A stretch of DNA of 64,000 nt from an uncultured Clostridia bacterium (GCA_948676835.1 CAPOZU010000007.1:28003-92002); one strand, 5' to 3'; positions 8,026-17,030 are shown, counted from the first letter of the stretch. Numbers and translations: made by a program. Notes: a model not told the origin generated them from the letters alone.

Positions 8026-9432
8026 ATGAAATTTTGGATAAAGTTGATGCTAGGTATTGTAATAATTATATCTGTTATCTTATCTTTTAGTAGATATATT
8101 ACCGTAAGACAAAATTTTATAAATTCATTAGATAAAGAAATAAAGCAAAATGCTAATAAACATAAACTATCAAGATATTATTTAGATAGTAATATTATTG
8201 CTAAAATTCAACAGGGAGAAGAATTTACAGAAGAGCATATGTATGAATATATAAAATCTTTATATGAATATATGGAAGATGATATTGAAAGTGTTGAAAT
8301 ATATACAGAAGATAATGTAAAAATAATATCTACTTTTGGAAAATCCCATAAATTAAAGATAGATAATATAGACGAGTTATTAGATAAAGAAGTAGATAAA
8401 TACATTATAAGAGAGATAGAAAATGAAAATTACATGATATTTTCTTCATATTATACTGTAAGTAATTTTAGTATATATATTGTAAATATTTATGATATAA
8501 CATCAATTTATAATGAAAGAGCAAGACAATTAAAAGATATAATGTATACAGATTTTGTTGTTTTAGCAATTTCTTCAATTGTTATAGCAGTTTTTTCAAA
8601 ATTTTTAACAAAGCCAATTGAAGAATTAAATAATGTTACAAAAAAGATTTCTTCTGGAGATTTTAAAGAAAGAGTAAGTGTTAAAGCAAATGATGAAATA
8701 GGAGAACTTGCAAACAGTTTTAACAAAATGGCAGAAGAAATCGAAAATAAAATTAACTCACTTAACTTATCAATTAAACAAAAAGATGATTTTATATCAG
8801 GATTTTCACATGAAATAAAAACTCCTATGACAGCAATAATTGGATATTCAGATTTGCTTAGATTGAAAAATTATGATGATGAAGTAAGAATTCCAGCATT
8901 AAATTATATCTATTCAGAATCTAAAAGACTAGAGGAACTTTCTTATAAATTATTATCTTTAATGGAAATTTCTGAAGATAAAATTGAATTTAAAGTTCTT
9001 AATATAAAAGATTTTATAGAAAAAACATGTAAGAAAATTATTTTAGATAATATTGACTTAAAGTTAGATTTGGAAGAAGCAAAAGTAAAAATAGATGAAA
9101 ACCTATTAGAAGTAGTTATGAGAAATTTAATTCAAAATGCTAAAAAAGCAGATCCCAAAGATAATTGCATTTATGTAATGGGAAAAAATATAGAAAATAG
9201 ATATATAGTTTCTGTTATTGATAATGGAATTGGAATTCCAAAAGAACATATAAAAAGAGTTACAGAAGATTTTTATATGGTAGATAAATCTCGTAGTAGA
9301 AAAAATGGTGGAACTGGAATTGGTCTTTCACTTTGTAAGAAAATTTTAGAGTTCCATAATTCTAAAATTAATATTGAAAGTGAAGAAAATTTGGGAACTA
9401 GAGTGTTTTTTGAATTGGAGGTAATAGATTAA
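8026..9432 (+). CDS. Sensor histidine kinase with HAMP domain
   Basis: A 468-residue membrane kinase. It has TM1 at about 7-24, an extracellular sensor of about 140 residues, TM2 at about 172-192 and HAMP at about 192-245. HisKA carries His262 in FSHEIKTPM, and HATPase has the N box NLIQNAKKAD, G1 DNGIGIP and G2 GGTGIGLSL. It is the cognate partner of the frameshifted regulator just upstream. It overlaps the next gene by one base (TAATG), implying translational coupling. The signal is unknown; the neighbouring VanY-type peptidase hints at the envelope. Confidence 0.93.
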   Translation: MKFWIKLMLGIVIIISVILSFSRYITVRQNFINSLDKEIKQNANKHKLSRYYLDSNIIAKIQQGEEFTEEHMYEYIKSLYEYMEDDIESVEIYTEDNVKIISTFGKSHKLKIDNIDELLDKEVDKYIIREIENENYMIFSSYYTVSNFSIYIVNIYDITSIYNERARQLKDIMYTDFVVLAISSIVIAVFSKFLTKPIEELNNVTKKISSGDFKERVSVKANDEIGELANSFNKMAEEIENKINSLNLSIKQKDDFISGFSHEIKTPMTAIIGYSDLLRLKNYDDEVRIPALNYIYSESKRLEELSYKLLSLMEISEDKIEFKVLNIKDFIEKTCKKIILDNIDLKLDLEEAKVKIDENLLEVVMRNLIQNAKKADPKDNCIYVMGKNIENRYIVSVIDNGIGIPKEHIKRVTEDFYMVDKSRSRKNGGTGIGLSLCKKILEFHNSKINIESEENLGTRVFFELEVID

Positions 9433-10193
9433 TGAAAAAGAACTTTTTATTAGTATTTTTTTCAATTATAATAATTGTTTTTTCTTTTGTTATGCCTAAT
9501 TTATTACTTGGAGCAGAAGATGTAGCACGAGAAAAAGAAATTTTTATAAGACAGAAAAAACAAAATAAAAAAATTGATGTTCAAGCAGAAAAAATATATT
9601 TAGTAACATTTATTCATGATATATATCAAATTAAAGATGAAAAAATATATAATGTAAAAACAAAATCTACTTCATATAGTGGACCTGTAACATCACGTAT
9701 TGAGCAAGAATCTCCAACAGAAAAATTTAAAAATGAGATATCAAAATTAATTTCAAATGAAATATTAAATGAAATAAATTTTGATGAATATATAGATTAC
9801 CTTGAAGTAGAAAACTATTTCCCGTTAGATTATATTGTTCGTTCATGTAGTATGCCAAAAGAAAACGGAGATTTTATTGAAATTAATGTTGAGCAAAAAA
9901 CCGGAAAAATAATTAGTATTTATTTTTCAGAAAACTTTTTAAGAACAGATGCTGAAGTTGAAAAACAGCTTAGAAATTATGCAAAATATTTGGATTTAGA
10001 TATAATAGATGATTGGGAATTTCATAATAATATTTTAGAATCAGAAAAAGCACAATTAACTATTATGTTAGATAAAAAAGATAATTCTTATATGCTTACT
10101 ATTGCTCCAATAGATATATATGATGAATATGTTGCAGAAGATACTGCATTTAGTCATGAATATGAAATTGTAGAATCAACCAAGAAAAAATAG
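9432..10193 (+). CDS. Exported or membrane-anchored protein coupled to a two-component system
   Basis: 253 residues, family not recognised. An N-terminal hydrophobic segment (about 5-27, LLVFFSIIIIVFSFVMPNLLLG) followed by GAEDV looks like a signal peptide or anchor. The remainder is charged and predicted extracytoplasmic, with alternating strands and helices. The start codon overlaps the kinase stop, so it belongs to the kinase operon. By analogy with YycH/YycI-type accessory proteins it might modulate the kinase (inference from position only). Confidence 0.7.
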   Translation: MKKNFLLVFFSIIIIVFSFVMPNLLLGAEDVAREKEIFIRQKKQNKKIDVQAEKIYLVTFIHDIYQIKDEKIYNVKTKSTSYSGPVTSRIEQESPTEKFKNEISKLISNEILNEINFDEYIDYLEVENYFPLDYIVRSCSMPKENGDFIEINVEQKTGKIISIYFSENFLRTDAEVEKQLRNYAKYLDLDIIDDWEFHNNILESEKAQLTIMLDKKDNSYMLTIAPIDIYDEYVAEDTAFSHEYEIVESTKKK

Positions 10194-10194
10194 A

Positions 10195-10253
10195 TACAAC
10201 TCAGATACAGTAAAACTACAACTTTGATACAATACAAATACAATTTAGATACC
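10195..10253. repeat. Array of five tandem 11-bp TACA repeats
   Basis: Contiguous 11-mers begin at 10195, 10206, 10217, 10228 and 10239: TACAACTCAGA, TACAGTAAAAC, TACAACTTTGA, TACAATACAAA, TACAATTTAGA. A TACC follows at 10250. The period equals one DNA turn. The 11-mer matches the doublet upstream of the response regulator at 7147-7168. Probably a multi-site binding array for that regulator. Confidence 0.65.
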
Positions 10254-10257
10254 TGCG

Positions 10258-10290
10258 AGTGCTATATTAAATATAGCACTTTTAATTTGT
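10258..10290 (+). terminator. Terminator of the two-component operon
   Basis: Perfect 10-bp arms AGTGCTATAT (10258-10267) and ATATAGCACT (10271-10280) followed by TTTAATTTG. Confidence 0.7.
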
Positions 10291-10307
10291 TATTGACATA
10301 ACAAATT
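10284..10307. promoter_or_regulatory. Perfect palindrome upstream of the CofE-like gene
   Basis: AATTTGTTAT - TGAC - ATAACAAATT, 10-bp arms, 22 bases before the ATG of the next gene. Candidate operator or leader hairpin; no protein can be assigned. Confidence 0.45.
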
Positions 10308-10328
10308 AAAACATTTTAGGAGGTATTT

Positions 10329-11045
10329 ATGGAATTTATTGCAAATGAAGGTAAGAAAGTTGAAATAGAAGTACAAGGAGAAAAATATCTAAGACATGCA
10401 ATTAAAACACGATTTGTAAATCAAGGAGATAGTTATATAGATCTTTTTAGAGAATATGTAAGCCCTATATATGAATATGGAGACATTGTTTCAAGTAGTG
10501 AAAAGATTATTGCACTATGCCAAAATAGAGTTGTAAAAAGGGAAGATATAAAAATTGGATTTTGGGCAAAATTTCTATCGAAGTTTGCTTGTCACAAAAA
10601 TAGAGGTGGTTATGGTGTTGGAATGACTATAAATATGCAATATGCAATTAATAAAGTAGGACTTCCTAAAGTACTATTTGCAAGTATTATTGGAGGAATT
10701 ACTAAATTAATTGGAATTAAAGGGATGTTTTATAAAATTGTTGGACAAGAAGTTACAGGTTTAGATGGATTTTATGATGGAGCATGGGATGAATATAGAG
10801 ATATAGGAATAGAAATACCAGAAAATCCAGATAAAGTTTGTAATGAAATAAAAGATAAACTTGGAATAAGTATGATGATAGTTGATTCAAATGATTTTGG
10901 ACGTGAGATACTTGGAAAATCTTACGATATTGATTTACCAGATAATTATTTAAAAGAATTAATAAGAGATAACCCAGCAGGGCAAGGAAAACAACAAACT
11001 CCAATTATATTGATAAGAAAAAGTAGTAACCAAATAAACAATTAA
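10329..11045 (+). CDS. CofE-like (coenzyme F420-0:L-glutamate ligase family) protein
   Basis: A 238-residue protein of the clostridial branch of the CofE/F420 gamma-glutamyl ligase family. Characteristic stretches are YLRHAIKTRFV, GDIVSSSEKIIALCQ, GFWAKFLSKFA, GLDGFYDGAWDEYRD, NPDKVCNEI, MIVDSNDFGREILG and DNPAGQGKQQTPIIL. Classical members add glutamate to a cofactor. F420 is not expected in this host and no other F420 gene is visible, so the real acceptor is unknown. Good AGGAGG site; between the two-component operon and vanY. Confidence 0.8.
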   Translation: MEFIANEGKKVEIEVQGEKYLRHAIKTRFVNQGDSYIDLFREYVSPIYEYGDIVSSSEKIIALCQNRVVKREDIKIGFWAKFLSKFACHKNRGGYGVGMTINMQYAINKVGLPKVLFASIIGGITKLIGIKGMFYKIVGQEVTGLDGFYDGAWDEYRDIGIEIPENPDKVCNEIKDKLGISMMIVDSNDFGREILGKSYDIDLPDNYLKELIRDNPAGQGKQQTPIILIRKSSNQINN

Positions 11046-11081
11046 TGTCAATATATTAGTAGAAGGGCATAGGGAGTTTTT

Positions 11082-11792
11082 ATGAAAAAAATAGTTGTAA
11101 TTATAGTAATATGTATAATTTGCGGAATTATAAAAAATTATGGTAATACAAAAAAAGTGGAAAATATAATCAATAATGATATTATAAAAGAAAATGATAA
11201 TGGTATAAAAACAGAAGATAAGAAAAAAGAAATTGATGATTGGAGACTTGTTTTAGTAAATTATGAAAATACACTGCCAAAAAATTTTGAGCCAGAATTA
11301 AGTGATATAGATAAAACAAGAAAATTTGATTCAAGAGCAATAGAATATTTAATGCAAATGCTTCAAGATATGAAATCTCAAGGATGTAAAAATATTTGGC
11401 CCCAATCAACATATAGAAGTGTTGCAAGACAAGAAGAAATATTTAATAAAAAAGTTAATTCATACATAAGTATGGGAAAAACAAAAGAAGAGGCAGAAAA
11501 ATTAACTTTGCAAAAAATTAATAAACCAGGAACTAGTGAACACAATTTAGGATTAGCAGTAGATTTTAATAATGTTGATTATAATTTTGAAAAATCAAAA
11601 GAGTATAAATGGTTAATGGAAAATGCTGAAAACTATGGATTTATACTTAGATATCCAAGAGAGAAAAAAGATATAACAAAAGTTGACTGCGAACCATGGC
11701 ATTGGAGATATGTAGGTGAAGAACATGCTAAAAAAATGAATGAATTAAATATGTGTTTAGAAGAATATGTTGAATATTTGAAACAAAATTAA
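11082..11792 (+). CDS. VanY-type D-alanyl-D-alanine carboxypeptidase (peptidase M15)
   Basis: 236 residues. An N-terminal signal anchor (about 3-18, IVVIIVICIICGII) precedes a charged linker. The M15B domain carries the zinc and catalytic motifs STYRSVARQEEIF, GTSEHNLGLAVDF (His and Asp ligands) and CEPWHWRYVG (third His). It would trim the terminal D-Ala of peptidoglycan stem peptides outside the membrane. It follows the CofE-like gene by 36 bp and ends at a clear terminator. Neighbourhood with a sensor kinase fits envelope stress, but no vancomycin-resistance ligase genes are present. Confidence 0.9.
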   Translation: MKKIVVIIVICIICGIIKNYGNTKKVENIINNDIIKENDNGIKTEDKKKEIDDWRLVLVNYENTLPKNFEPELSDIDKTRKFDSRAIEYLMQMLQDMKSQGCKNIWPQSTYRSVARQEEIFNKKVNSYISMGKTKEEAEKLTLQKINKPGTSEHNLGLAVDFNNVDYNFEKSKEYKWLMENAENYGFILRYPREKKDITKVDCEPWHWRYVGEEHAKKMNELNMCLEEYVEYLKQN

Positions 11793-11797
11793 GAATA

Positions 11798-11834
11798 AAA
11801 AGTAAACAGTTTATTGATAATTGTTTACTTTTTT
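11798..11834 (+). terminator. Terminator after the VanY-type gene
   Basis: AAAAGTAAACA and TGTTTACTTTT arms with a T6 run. Confidence 0.8.
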
Positions 11835-11871
11835 GATAATATATAATTCTAAAATACAAGCAGTGTCAAGG

Positions 11872-11910
11872 TTTGCAACTTAAAGTAGCAAAGAAAATTT
11901 AAGTTGCAAA
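11872..11910. promoter_or_regulatory. 13-bp inverted repeat upstream of XRE regulator
   Basis: TTTGCAACTTAAA (11872-11884) and its exact reverse complement (11898-11910), spaced by 13 bp. A partial third copy, ATGCAACTTTAAA, lies at about 11936-11948. The layout suggests an operator, possibly for the downstream XRE protein itself. Confidence 0.5.
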
Positions 11911-11971
11911 TAATAGTTGGTAGAAAAAATATCTATGCAACTTTAAAATTGAATATAGGAGGTGTATAGAT

Positions 11972-12841
11972 ATGAGTTTTAGTGAAAACTTACAAGTATT
12001 AAGAAAAAAGAATAATATGTCACAAGAACAATTGGCAGAAAAACTTGAGGTATCAAGGCAAGCAGTATCAAAATGGGAAAGTGGAAATGGGTATCCAGAA
12101 ACAGATAAACTAATGTCTATTTGTGAAATATTTGAATGTAGTATTGATGAAATATTAAAAGGAAAGATTTCAGAAGATACTAATGAAGACAAAAAACAAT
12201 ATGAGAATCTAATGAATAGATTTAGCAAAGGTATGGCTATAGCTGTAGGACTTATATTAGTTGGTGTAACAATTTTTATGTATTTTGCGGGAATGGAGGA
12301 AAGATATTCTACAATTGGTCTTGTAATACTACTACTTTTTGTACTAATGGCAGTTCCAATATTTATAATATTAGGAATGGAGCAAGAAAATTATAAAAAG
12401 AAACATCCTGTACTTCCAAATATGTACACAGAAGATGAAGTTGAAAAATTTAATTCTAAATTTGCAAAAGCTATAGCATTAGGAGTAGGATTAAATATAT
12501 TAGGAGCGATACAATTAATTTTCTTATATGGAATGGAAATTTTTAATGATGAAAGTACAATACCAGTAGTTATTTTATTAGCATTAACAACCATTGCAGT
12601 TCCAATATATATTTTTTACGGAATTCAAAAATCTAAATACGATATTGAGTTATATAATAAAATGACTTTAAAAAAACCAGATGATAAAGCAGGGAAAATT
12701 TGCGGTGTTATAATGTTAATTGCAACAATAATTTTCTTTTGTTTAGGTGCTTTTAGAAGTTTATGGCATATTGCTTGGATTGTATATCCAATAGGTGGAT
12801 TAATATGTGGTATTGTTTCAATAATACTTGAAAAAGATTAG
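11972..12841 (+). CDS. XRE-family helix-turn-helix regulator with membrane domain
   Basis: 289 residues. An N-terminal XRE HTH (about 3-60: LQVLRKKNNMSQEQLAEKLE, SRQAVSKWESG, ETDKLMSICEIFECSIDEIL) is followed by a long domain with about six membrane helices in paired blocks. A repeated unit, KAIALGVGLNILGAIQLIFLYGME against KGMAIAVGLILVGVTIFMYFAGME, points to internal duplication. Membrane-bound XRE proteins of this kind are common in Clostridia; the sensed signal is unknown. The ribosome site is AGGAGGTG. It may control itself through the 13-bp inverted repeat upstream. Confidence 0.88.
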   Translation: MSFSENLQVLRKKNNMSQEQLAEKLEVSRQAVSKWESGNGYPETDKLMSICEIFECSIDEILKGKISEDTNEDKKQYENLMNRFSKGMAIAVGLILVGVTIFMYFAGMEERYSTIGLVILLLFVLMAVPIFIILGMEQENYKKKHPVLPNMYTEDEVEKFNSKFAKAIALGVGLNILGAIQLIFLYGMEIFNDESTIPVVILLALTTIAVPIYIFYGIQKSKYDIELYNKMTLKKPDDKAGKICGVIMLIATIIFFCLGAFRSLWHIAWIVYPIGGLICGIVSIILEKD

Positions 12842-12862
12842 TTTAAAAGCTAATCTTTTTTT
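12833..12862 (+). terminator. Terminator overlapping the XRE stop
   Basis: AAAGATTAG (12833-12841) and CTAATCTTT (12850-12858) arms, T7 run. It argues that the next gene does not start at the ATG inside this region. Confidence 0.8.
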
Positions 12863-12896
12863 GTATAAAACGAAATTTCTTGAAGAAAATAACCTT

Positions 12897-13850
12897 ATGA
12901 GAAAAAAAGTTTTTATTAAAAATCCTGAAATTTTTCAAGGTGAAAAATATTTAAATACAAATAAAAATTATTTTGAAGGATGGTATTTTAAATGTAATAA
13001 CAGTGAAGAAGGAATTTCGTTCATTCCAGGTATAAATATAGAAGAAAACGATAAAAAAGCTTTTATACAAGTAATTACAAATGAAGAATCTTATTTTATA
13101 AATTACAATATTAATGATTTTAAATTTAAAGCCAAACCTTTTGAAATTCAAATTGGAAAAAATAGTTTTTCTAAAAGTGGTATAAATATAGACATTAAAG
13201 ATGATTCACAAAAACTTGTAATCAAAGGAAATGTTAAGTTTTCAAATAGAAGAAATATTGAAACTAGTTTGCTAAATCCTAATATAATGGGACCATTTTC
13301 TTATATTCCTTTTATGGAATGCAATCACGCAATACTTTGTATGAAAAATACTACAAATGGCACTATTAATATTAATGATAAGATAATAGATTTAAAAAAC
13401 GCTACTGGATATATTGAAAAAGATTGGGGATGTTCTTTTCCTAAAAGATATATTTGGTGTCAAGGAAATAATTTTTCTAAAGAAAATATTAGTTTTATGC
13501 TTGCAATAGCAGATGTTCCTTTTGGGTTATTTGATTTTAGAGGAATTATTTGCGATTTGATAATAGATAAAGTTGAATATAAATTTGCAACATATAATAA
13601 TACAAAGATTTTAGAATATATAATAAATGATGATAATGTAATTATAAATTTAAAAAAGAAAAATTGTTATTTGAATTTAAAAGTAATTTATGATAAAGGA
13701 AATAAATTATCAGCACCAGTAAAAGGAAAAATGTCAAAGGATATTTTTGAGAGTATTTCATCAATAATTCAAGTAACTCTAATAAAAGACAATAAAATTA
13801 TTTTTTCTGATACAAGCAAAAATTGTGGGTTAGAAATAGTTAAAAATTAA
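12897..13850 (+). CDS. Tocopherol cyclase-like family protein
   Basis: 317 residues from ATG 12897. An ATG 69 bp upstream lies inside the previous gene and before its terminator, so I reject it. The motifs NYFEGWYFKC, SFIPGIN, GYIEKDWGCSFPKRYIWCQGN and LAIADVPFG are those of the bacterial tocopherol-cyclase-like family (Pfam Tocopherol_cycl). Bacterial members in anaerobes have no proven reaction and tocopherol synthesis is not expected, so treat the name as a fold label. The ribosome site is weak. Unrelated neighbours. Confidence 0.75.
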   Translation: MRKKVFIKNPEIFQGEKYLNTNKNYFEGWYFKCNNSEEGISFIPGINIEENDKKAFIQVITNEESYFINYNINDFKFKAKPFEIQIGKNSFSKSGINIDIKDDSQKLVIKGNVKFSNRRNIETSLLNPNIMGPFSYIPFMECNHAILCMKNTTNGTININDKIIDLKNATGYIEKDWGCSFPKRYIWCQGNNFSKENISFMLAIADVPFGLFDFRGIICDLIIDKVEYKFATYNNTKILEYIINDDNVIINLKKKNCYLNLKVIYDKGNKLSAPVKGKMSKDIFESISSIIQVTLIKDNKIIFSDTSKNCGLEIVKN

Positions 13851-13934
13851 ATTATAAATTTGACAAAAATATGAAATTATACTATGCTTTAAAAGTATAA
13901 TCTCGTATTTTTTTATATAAAAGGAGGGTGCCAA

Positions 13935-14552
13935 ATGAATAAAATTATAACAATAAGTAGAGAGTTTGGAAGTGGAGGAAAGGAAGTAGGTAAAAGATTA
14001 GCAGACGAGCTTGAAATTGCATATTATGATGAAGAAATTATAACTAAGCTTGCAAAAGAAACCGGAATGTCTGAAGAATATATCCAAAATATTTCTGAAA
14101 AAGGAATATATCCTCAAAGTTTTAATTTTGGAAGAACATTTACAAGGTTTGGCGTGCTTCAAAGCAATCAAACTGAAATATTAGTAAAACAACAAGAAAT
14201 AATCAAAAAAATTGCTGAAAAAGGAAATTGTATTATTGTTGGTAGAGGCGCAGATGTTATTTTAAGAGATTATAATACATTAAATATATTTGTTTACAGC
14301 GATATGGAATCAAAAATTAATCGTTGCAAAATGAAAGCACCAGAAAATGAAAATTTAAGTGAAAAAGAATTAGAGAAAAAAATTGTGCAAGTAGATAAAA
14401 ATAGAAAGAAATTTCATGAATTAATATCAAACTTAGAATGGGGAGATAAGAAAAATTATCATCTTTGCATAAATACAGCAGGACTTGAGATAAAAGAAAT
14501 AATTCCTGCACTTACTGAATATATACGAGAATGGTTTAGGAGGAAAATATAA
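13935..14552 (+). CDS. Cytidylate kinase-like family protein
   Basis: 205 residues. A P-loop-like N-terminus (ISREFGSGGKEVGKRLADEL) and YYDEEIITKLAKETG match the cytidylate-kinase-like family (AAA_26) found widely in Clostridia. GNCIIVGRGADVIL and a basic lid region follow. It differs from true Cmk, so nucleotide specificity is unproven. Strong AAGGAGGG site; a promoter with TTGACA at about 13860 lies upstream. Only two bases separate it from the MATE pump, an association often seen in this class. Confidence 0.82.
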   Translation: MNKIITISREFGSGGKEVGKRLADELEIAYYDEEIITKLAKETGMSEEYIQNISEKGIYPQSFNFGRTFTRFGVLQSNQTEILVKQQEIIKKIAEKGNCIIVGRGADVILRDYNTLNIFVYSDMESKINRCKMKAPENENLSEKELEKKIVQVDKNRKKFHELISNLEWGDKKNYHLCINTAGLEIKEIIPALTEYIREWFRRKI

Positions 14553-14554
14553 AA

Positions 14555-15886
14555 ATGAGAATACAATTATCAGAACATTTTACATATAAAAAATTAATAA
14601 AATTTACAATACCAACTATTATAATGATGATATTTACGTCAATTTATGGAATAGTAGATGGAATATTTGTATCAAATTGTGTTGGTGCAAAACCTTTTGC
14701 AGCTTTAAATTTAATTTATCCTGCATTAATGGTTTTAGGAACTATTGGATTCATGGTAGGTACTGGAGGTAGTGCCTTAGTTTCTAAAACAATGGGAGAA
14801 GGAGATAAGAAAAAAGCAAATGAATATTTTTCAATGCTAATATATCTATTAATAATTATGAGTATTATATTTACAGTTTTAGGAGCAATATTTATAAAAC
14901 CAATAGCAAAACTTTTAGGAGCAGATGAAAGTATGCTTGCAGACTGTATAATTTATGGTAGAACTTTAATGTTTTTTCTAGTTCCATTTGCTTTGCAGAA
15001 CTCTTTTCAAAGTTTTCTAATTGTTGCAGAAAAACCAACTTTTGGATTAATTGTTTCTATAGCAGCAGGAGTTACTAATATGATATTAGATTTTCTTTTT
15101 GTATATGTTTTGAAAATGGGATTGTTTGGTGCTGCTCTTGCAACAGGAATAAGTCAAGTTGTTGGTGCAATTATTCCACTAATTTATTTTATAAGAAATA
15201 AAGATAATACATTAAAATTAACAAAAGCAAAATTTGATTTAAAAGCAATTTTGCAAACCTGTGCAAATGGTTCATCAGAAATGCTAACAAACTTATCTAT
15301 GTCTCTTGTTACTATATTATATAATATGCAACTTATGAAATATGCAGGAGCAGACGGAGTTGTAGCTTATGGAATTATAATGTATGTAAGTTTTATATTT
15401 GTGGGAACATATTTAGGATATTCAATTGGTACAGCTCCTATTATTGGATATCATTATGGAGCTGGAAATACTGATGAATTAAAATGTTTATTAAAGAAAA
15501 GCTTAATATTAATTGGAGTAACAGCAATAATTATGACTGGACTTGCTGAGATTTTATCAGAGGTGTTAGCATCAATATTTGTTAGTTATGATAAAGAGTT
15601 ATTAGAAATGACAACAATAGCAATACGTCTATTCTCATTATCTTTTATAGTTAGTGGATTTAATATTTTTGCTTCATCATTTTTTACAGCTTTAAACAAT
15701 GGATTTGTTTCAGCAACAATATCATTTTTAAGAACTTTAGTATTTCAAGTTGCTGTAATAATTATACTTCCATTACTTTTTGGGTTAAATGGAATTTGGT
15801 TTGCTGTTGTGATAGCTGAAATTTTGGCATTAATTGTTAGCATTACATTTTTAATTTGTAATAGAAAAAAATATAAATATGCATAG
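14555..15886 (+). CDS. MATE family efflux transporter
   Basis: 443 residues with about twelve membrane helices. The N-terminal half has the typical TIIMMIFTSIYGIVDGIFVSN and GTGGSALVSKTMGEGDKKKAN. The second half repeats the fold (IGTAPIIGYHYGAGNTDELK). A cation-driven drug/metabolite antiporter in the plasma membrane, closest in style to DinF/NorM-like clostridial pumps. Starts at ATG 14555 after TTTAGGAGGAAAATATAAAA, coupled to the kinase-like gene. Ends at a strong terminator shared with the convergent nrnA. Confidence 0.92.
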   Translation: MRIQLSEHFTYKKLIKFTIPTIIMMIFTSIYGIVDGIFVSNCVGAKPFAALNLIYPALMVLGTIGFMVGTGGSALVSKTMGEGDKKKANEYFSMLIYLLIIMSIIFTVLGAIFIKPIAKLLGADESMLADCIIYGRTLMFFLVPFALQNSFQSFLIVAEKPTFGLIVSIAAGVTNMILDFLFVYVLKMGLFGAALATGISQVVGAIIPLIYFIRNKDNTLKLTKAKFDLKAILQTCANGSSEMLTNLSMSLVTILYNMQLMKYAGADGVVAYGIIMYVSFIFVGTYLGYSIGTAPIIGYHYGAGNTDELKCLLKKSLILIGVTAIIMTGLAEILSEVLASIFVSYDKELLEMTTIAIRLFSLSFIVSGFNIFASSFFTALNNGFVSATISFLRTLVFQVAVIIILPLLFGLNGIWFAVVIAEILALIVSITFLICNRKKYKYA

Positions 15887-15892
15887 GAAAAA

Positions 15893-15920
15893 GGAGACCT
15901 TGAGAGGTCTCCACTTTTTT
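15893..15920. terminator. Terminator between MATE gene and convergent nrnA
   Basis: GGAGACCT - TGAG - AGGTCTCC followed by ACTTTTTTG. The upstream A-run (on the other strand a T-run) lets it serve both directions. Confidence 0.85.
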
Positions 15921-15930
15921 GCCCAAAGTA

Positions 15931-16902
15931 TTAGATTACTTTTTGAATTCTCGAAATCATGATTTCAAAAATATTGTCTAAATTTCCTACTGCTGTAAAA
16001 CCTGCTGAGTAGCTGTGTCCGCCACCTTTAATGAATTTTCCTTCAGCTACAAGCTCACTACAGATTGCATTTAAATCCACATTAGAATTTAAAGCACGCA
16101 TTGAACCTTTCCACTGTCCTTTATCATTCATTATTGCAAAAATCAAAAAATCATATTCTATAGACTTTTGAAGTTCTGCAATAATAGATTTATGATTTAC
16201 AGTATTCAGATTTCTTTCAGAAGCTAACAAATCTTCTTGAGTCAAGTAAGTACAGAAAATTGAATCAGAGAAAAATCCTCTATCTTTAGCAATTTTGGCA
16301 AGTTTTATAGTACGATCGCTTGGAGATGTAAGTTTGTGTACAATAAAGTCCACATCTACACTAAATTCACTCAAAGATTTGATAATCTCTTTACCTTTAT
16401 TACTTGTGTTCAAGGTTAAATTGTTTGTATCAGAAATTAAACCAGTTGCAACACATGTAAGGAAGTTCCTGTTTGTAGAGTAAAAAGTTTCATAAATAAT
16501 GCAGGTGCAAGAAGGAGCGTTATGATCAATAATACCATAATTAAAAGGAATTGTAGTTTCATCATGATGATCGAAACAGATAATACAATCAGAACGCTTC
16601 AAAATATCTTCACCTTCAAGTAAATGCATGCAAGCAACATCAACAACAATTACCACATCATATTTCTCTTTTGAAGGGTATGTCTTTAAATACTCGATAC
16701 CTGGAATAAATGAGAAATCATCAAGAAATTCAGGGATAATAACATCAATATTATCTTCCTGTTTTCCAGTACTAATAAGATGCCAAAGAACAGCTAAGCT
16801 ACTGGAAATTGCATCTCCATCAGGCCGAGTATGTGTGATAATTGCAAAAGTTTCTGCTGTAGAAAAAATGTTGGATAAGTTTTCAGTTGAAATAGTATCC
16901 AT
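15931..16902 (-). CDS. nrnA: NrnA-like DHH phosphoesterase (nanoRNase / pAp phosphatase)
   Basis: 323 residues from the ATG 10 bases after AAAGGAGG; an upstream ATG 14 codons earlier lacks a site. DHH motifs: HTRPDGDA (I), VIVVDVA (II), CFDHHDE (III), ATGLISDT (IV). The DHHA1 domain ends with the GGGHSYSAG signature. It degrades short oligoribonucleotides and pAp in the cytoplasm. GC content and codon use are somewhat above the neighbours. The Arg of HTRPDG is encoded by CGG, followed by C, and this Arg is conserved in Bacillus NrnA (HVRPDPDA). Confidence 0.87.
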   Translation of the reverse strand: MDTISTENLSNIFSTAETFAIITHTRPDGDAISSSLAVLWHLISTGKQEDNIDVIIPEFLDDFSFIPGIEYLKTYPSKEKYDVVIVVDVACMHLLEGEDILKRSDCIICFDHHDETTIPFNYGIIDHNAPSCTCIIYETFYSTNRNFLTCVATGLISDTNNLTLNTSNKGKEIIKSLSEFSVDVDFIVHKLTSPSDRTIKLAKIAKDRGFFSDSIFCTYLTQEDLLASERNLNTVNHKSIIAELQKSIEYDFLIFAIMNDKGQWKGSMRALNSNVDLNAICSELVAEGKFIKGGGHSYSAGFTAVGNLDNIFEIMISRIQKVI

Positions 16903-16963
16903 ATAAAAGACCTCCTTTAAGTTTTTCGGGTAACATAATAACATGAAAAGATGGAATTGTAAA

Positions 16964-17030
16964 GTGAAATTTAGGAATGCTCGAAAATTTCATTTTTAAA
17001 CTTTGATGAAATTTAAGGACGTTTGAAAAG
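16964..17030. repeat. Two copies of the TGAAATTTAGG hairpin motif
   Basis: Copy 1 at 16964-16992: GTGAAATTTAGG, AATGCTCGAAAA, then TTTCAT, able to fold. Copy 2 at about 17004-17030: TGATGAAATTTAAGGACG then TTTGAAAAG. They lie between divergent genes, so a simple terminator role is unlikely here. Related copies at 18790, 32174, 33886, 40847 and 60532. Confidence 0.5.

Noticed and set aside
10195..10253. CRISPR array
   Set aside because: Repeats are contiguous 11-mers without spacers and there are no cas genes.
10329..11045. Evidence for F420 biosynthesis
   Set aside because: A single CofE-like protein of the clostridial branch with no other F420 gene is not enough.
12828..12896. Upstream start for the tocopherol-cyclase-like gene
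   Set aside because: It lies inside the XRE coding end and before its terminator.
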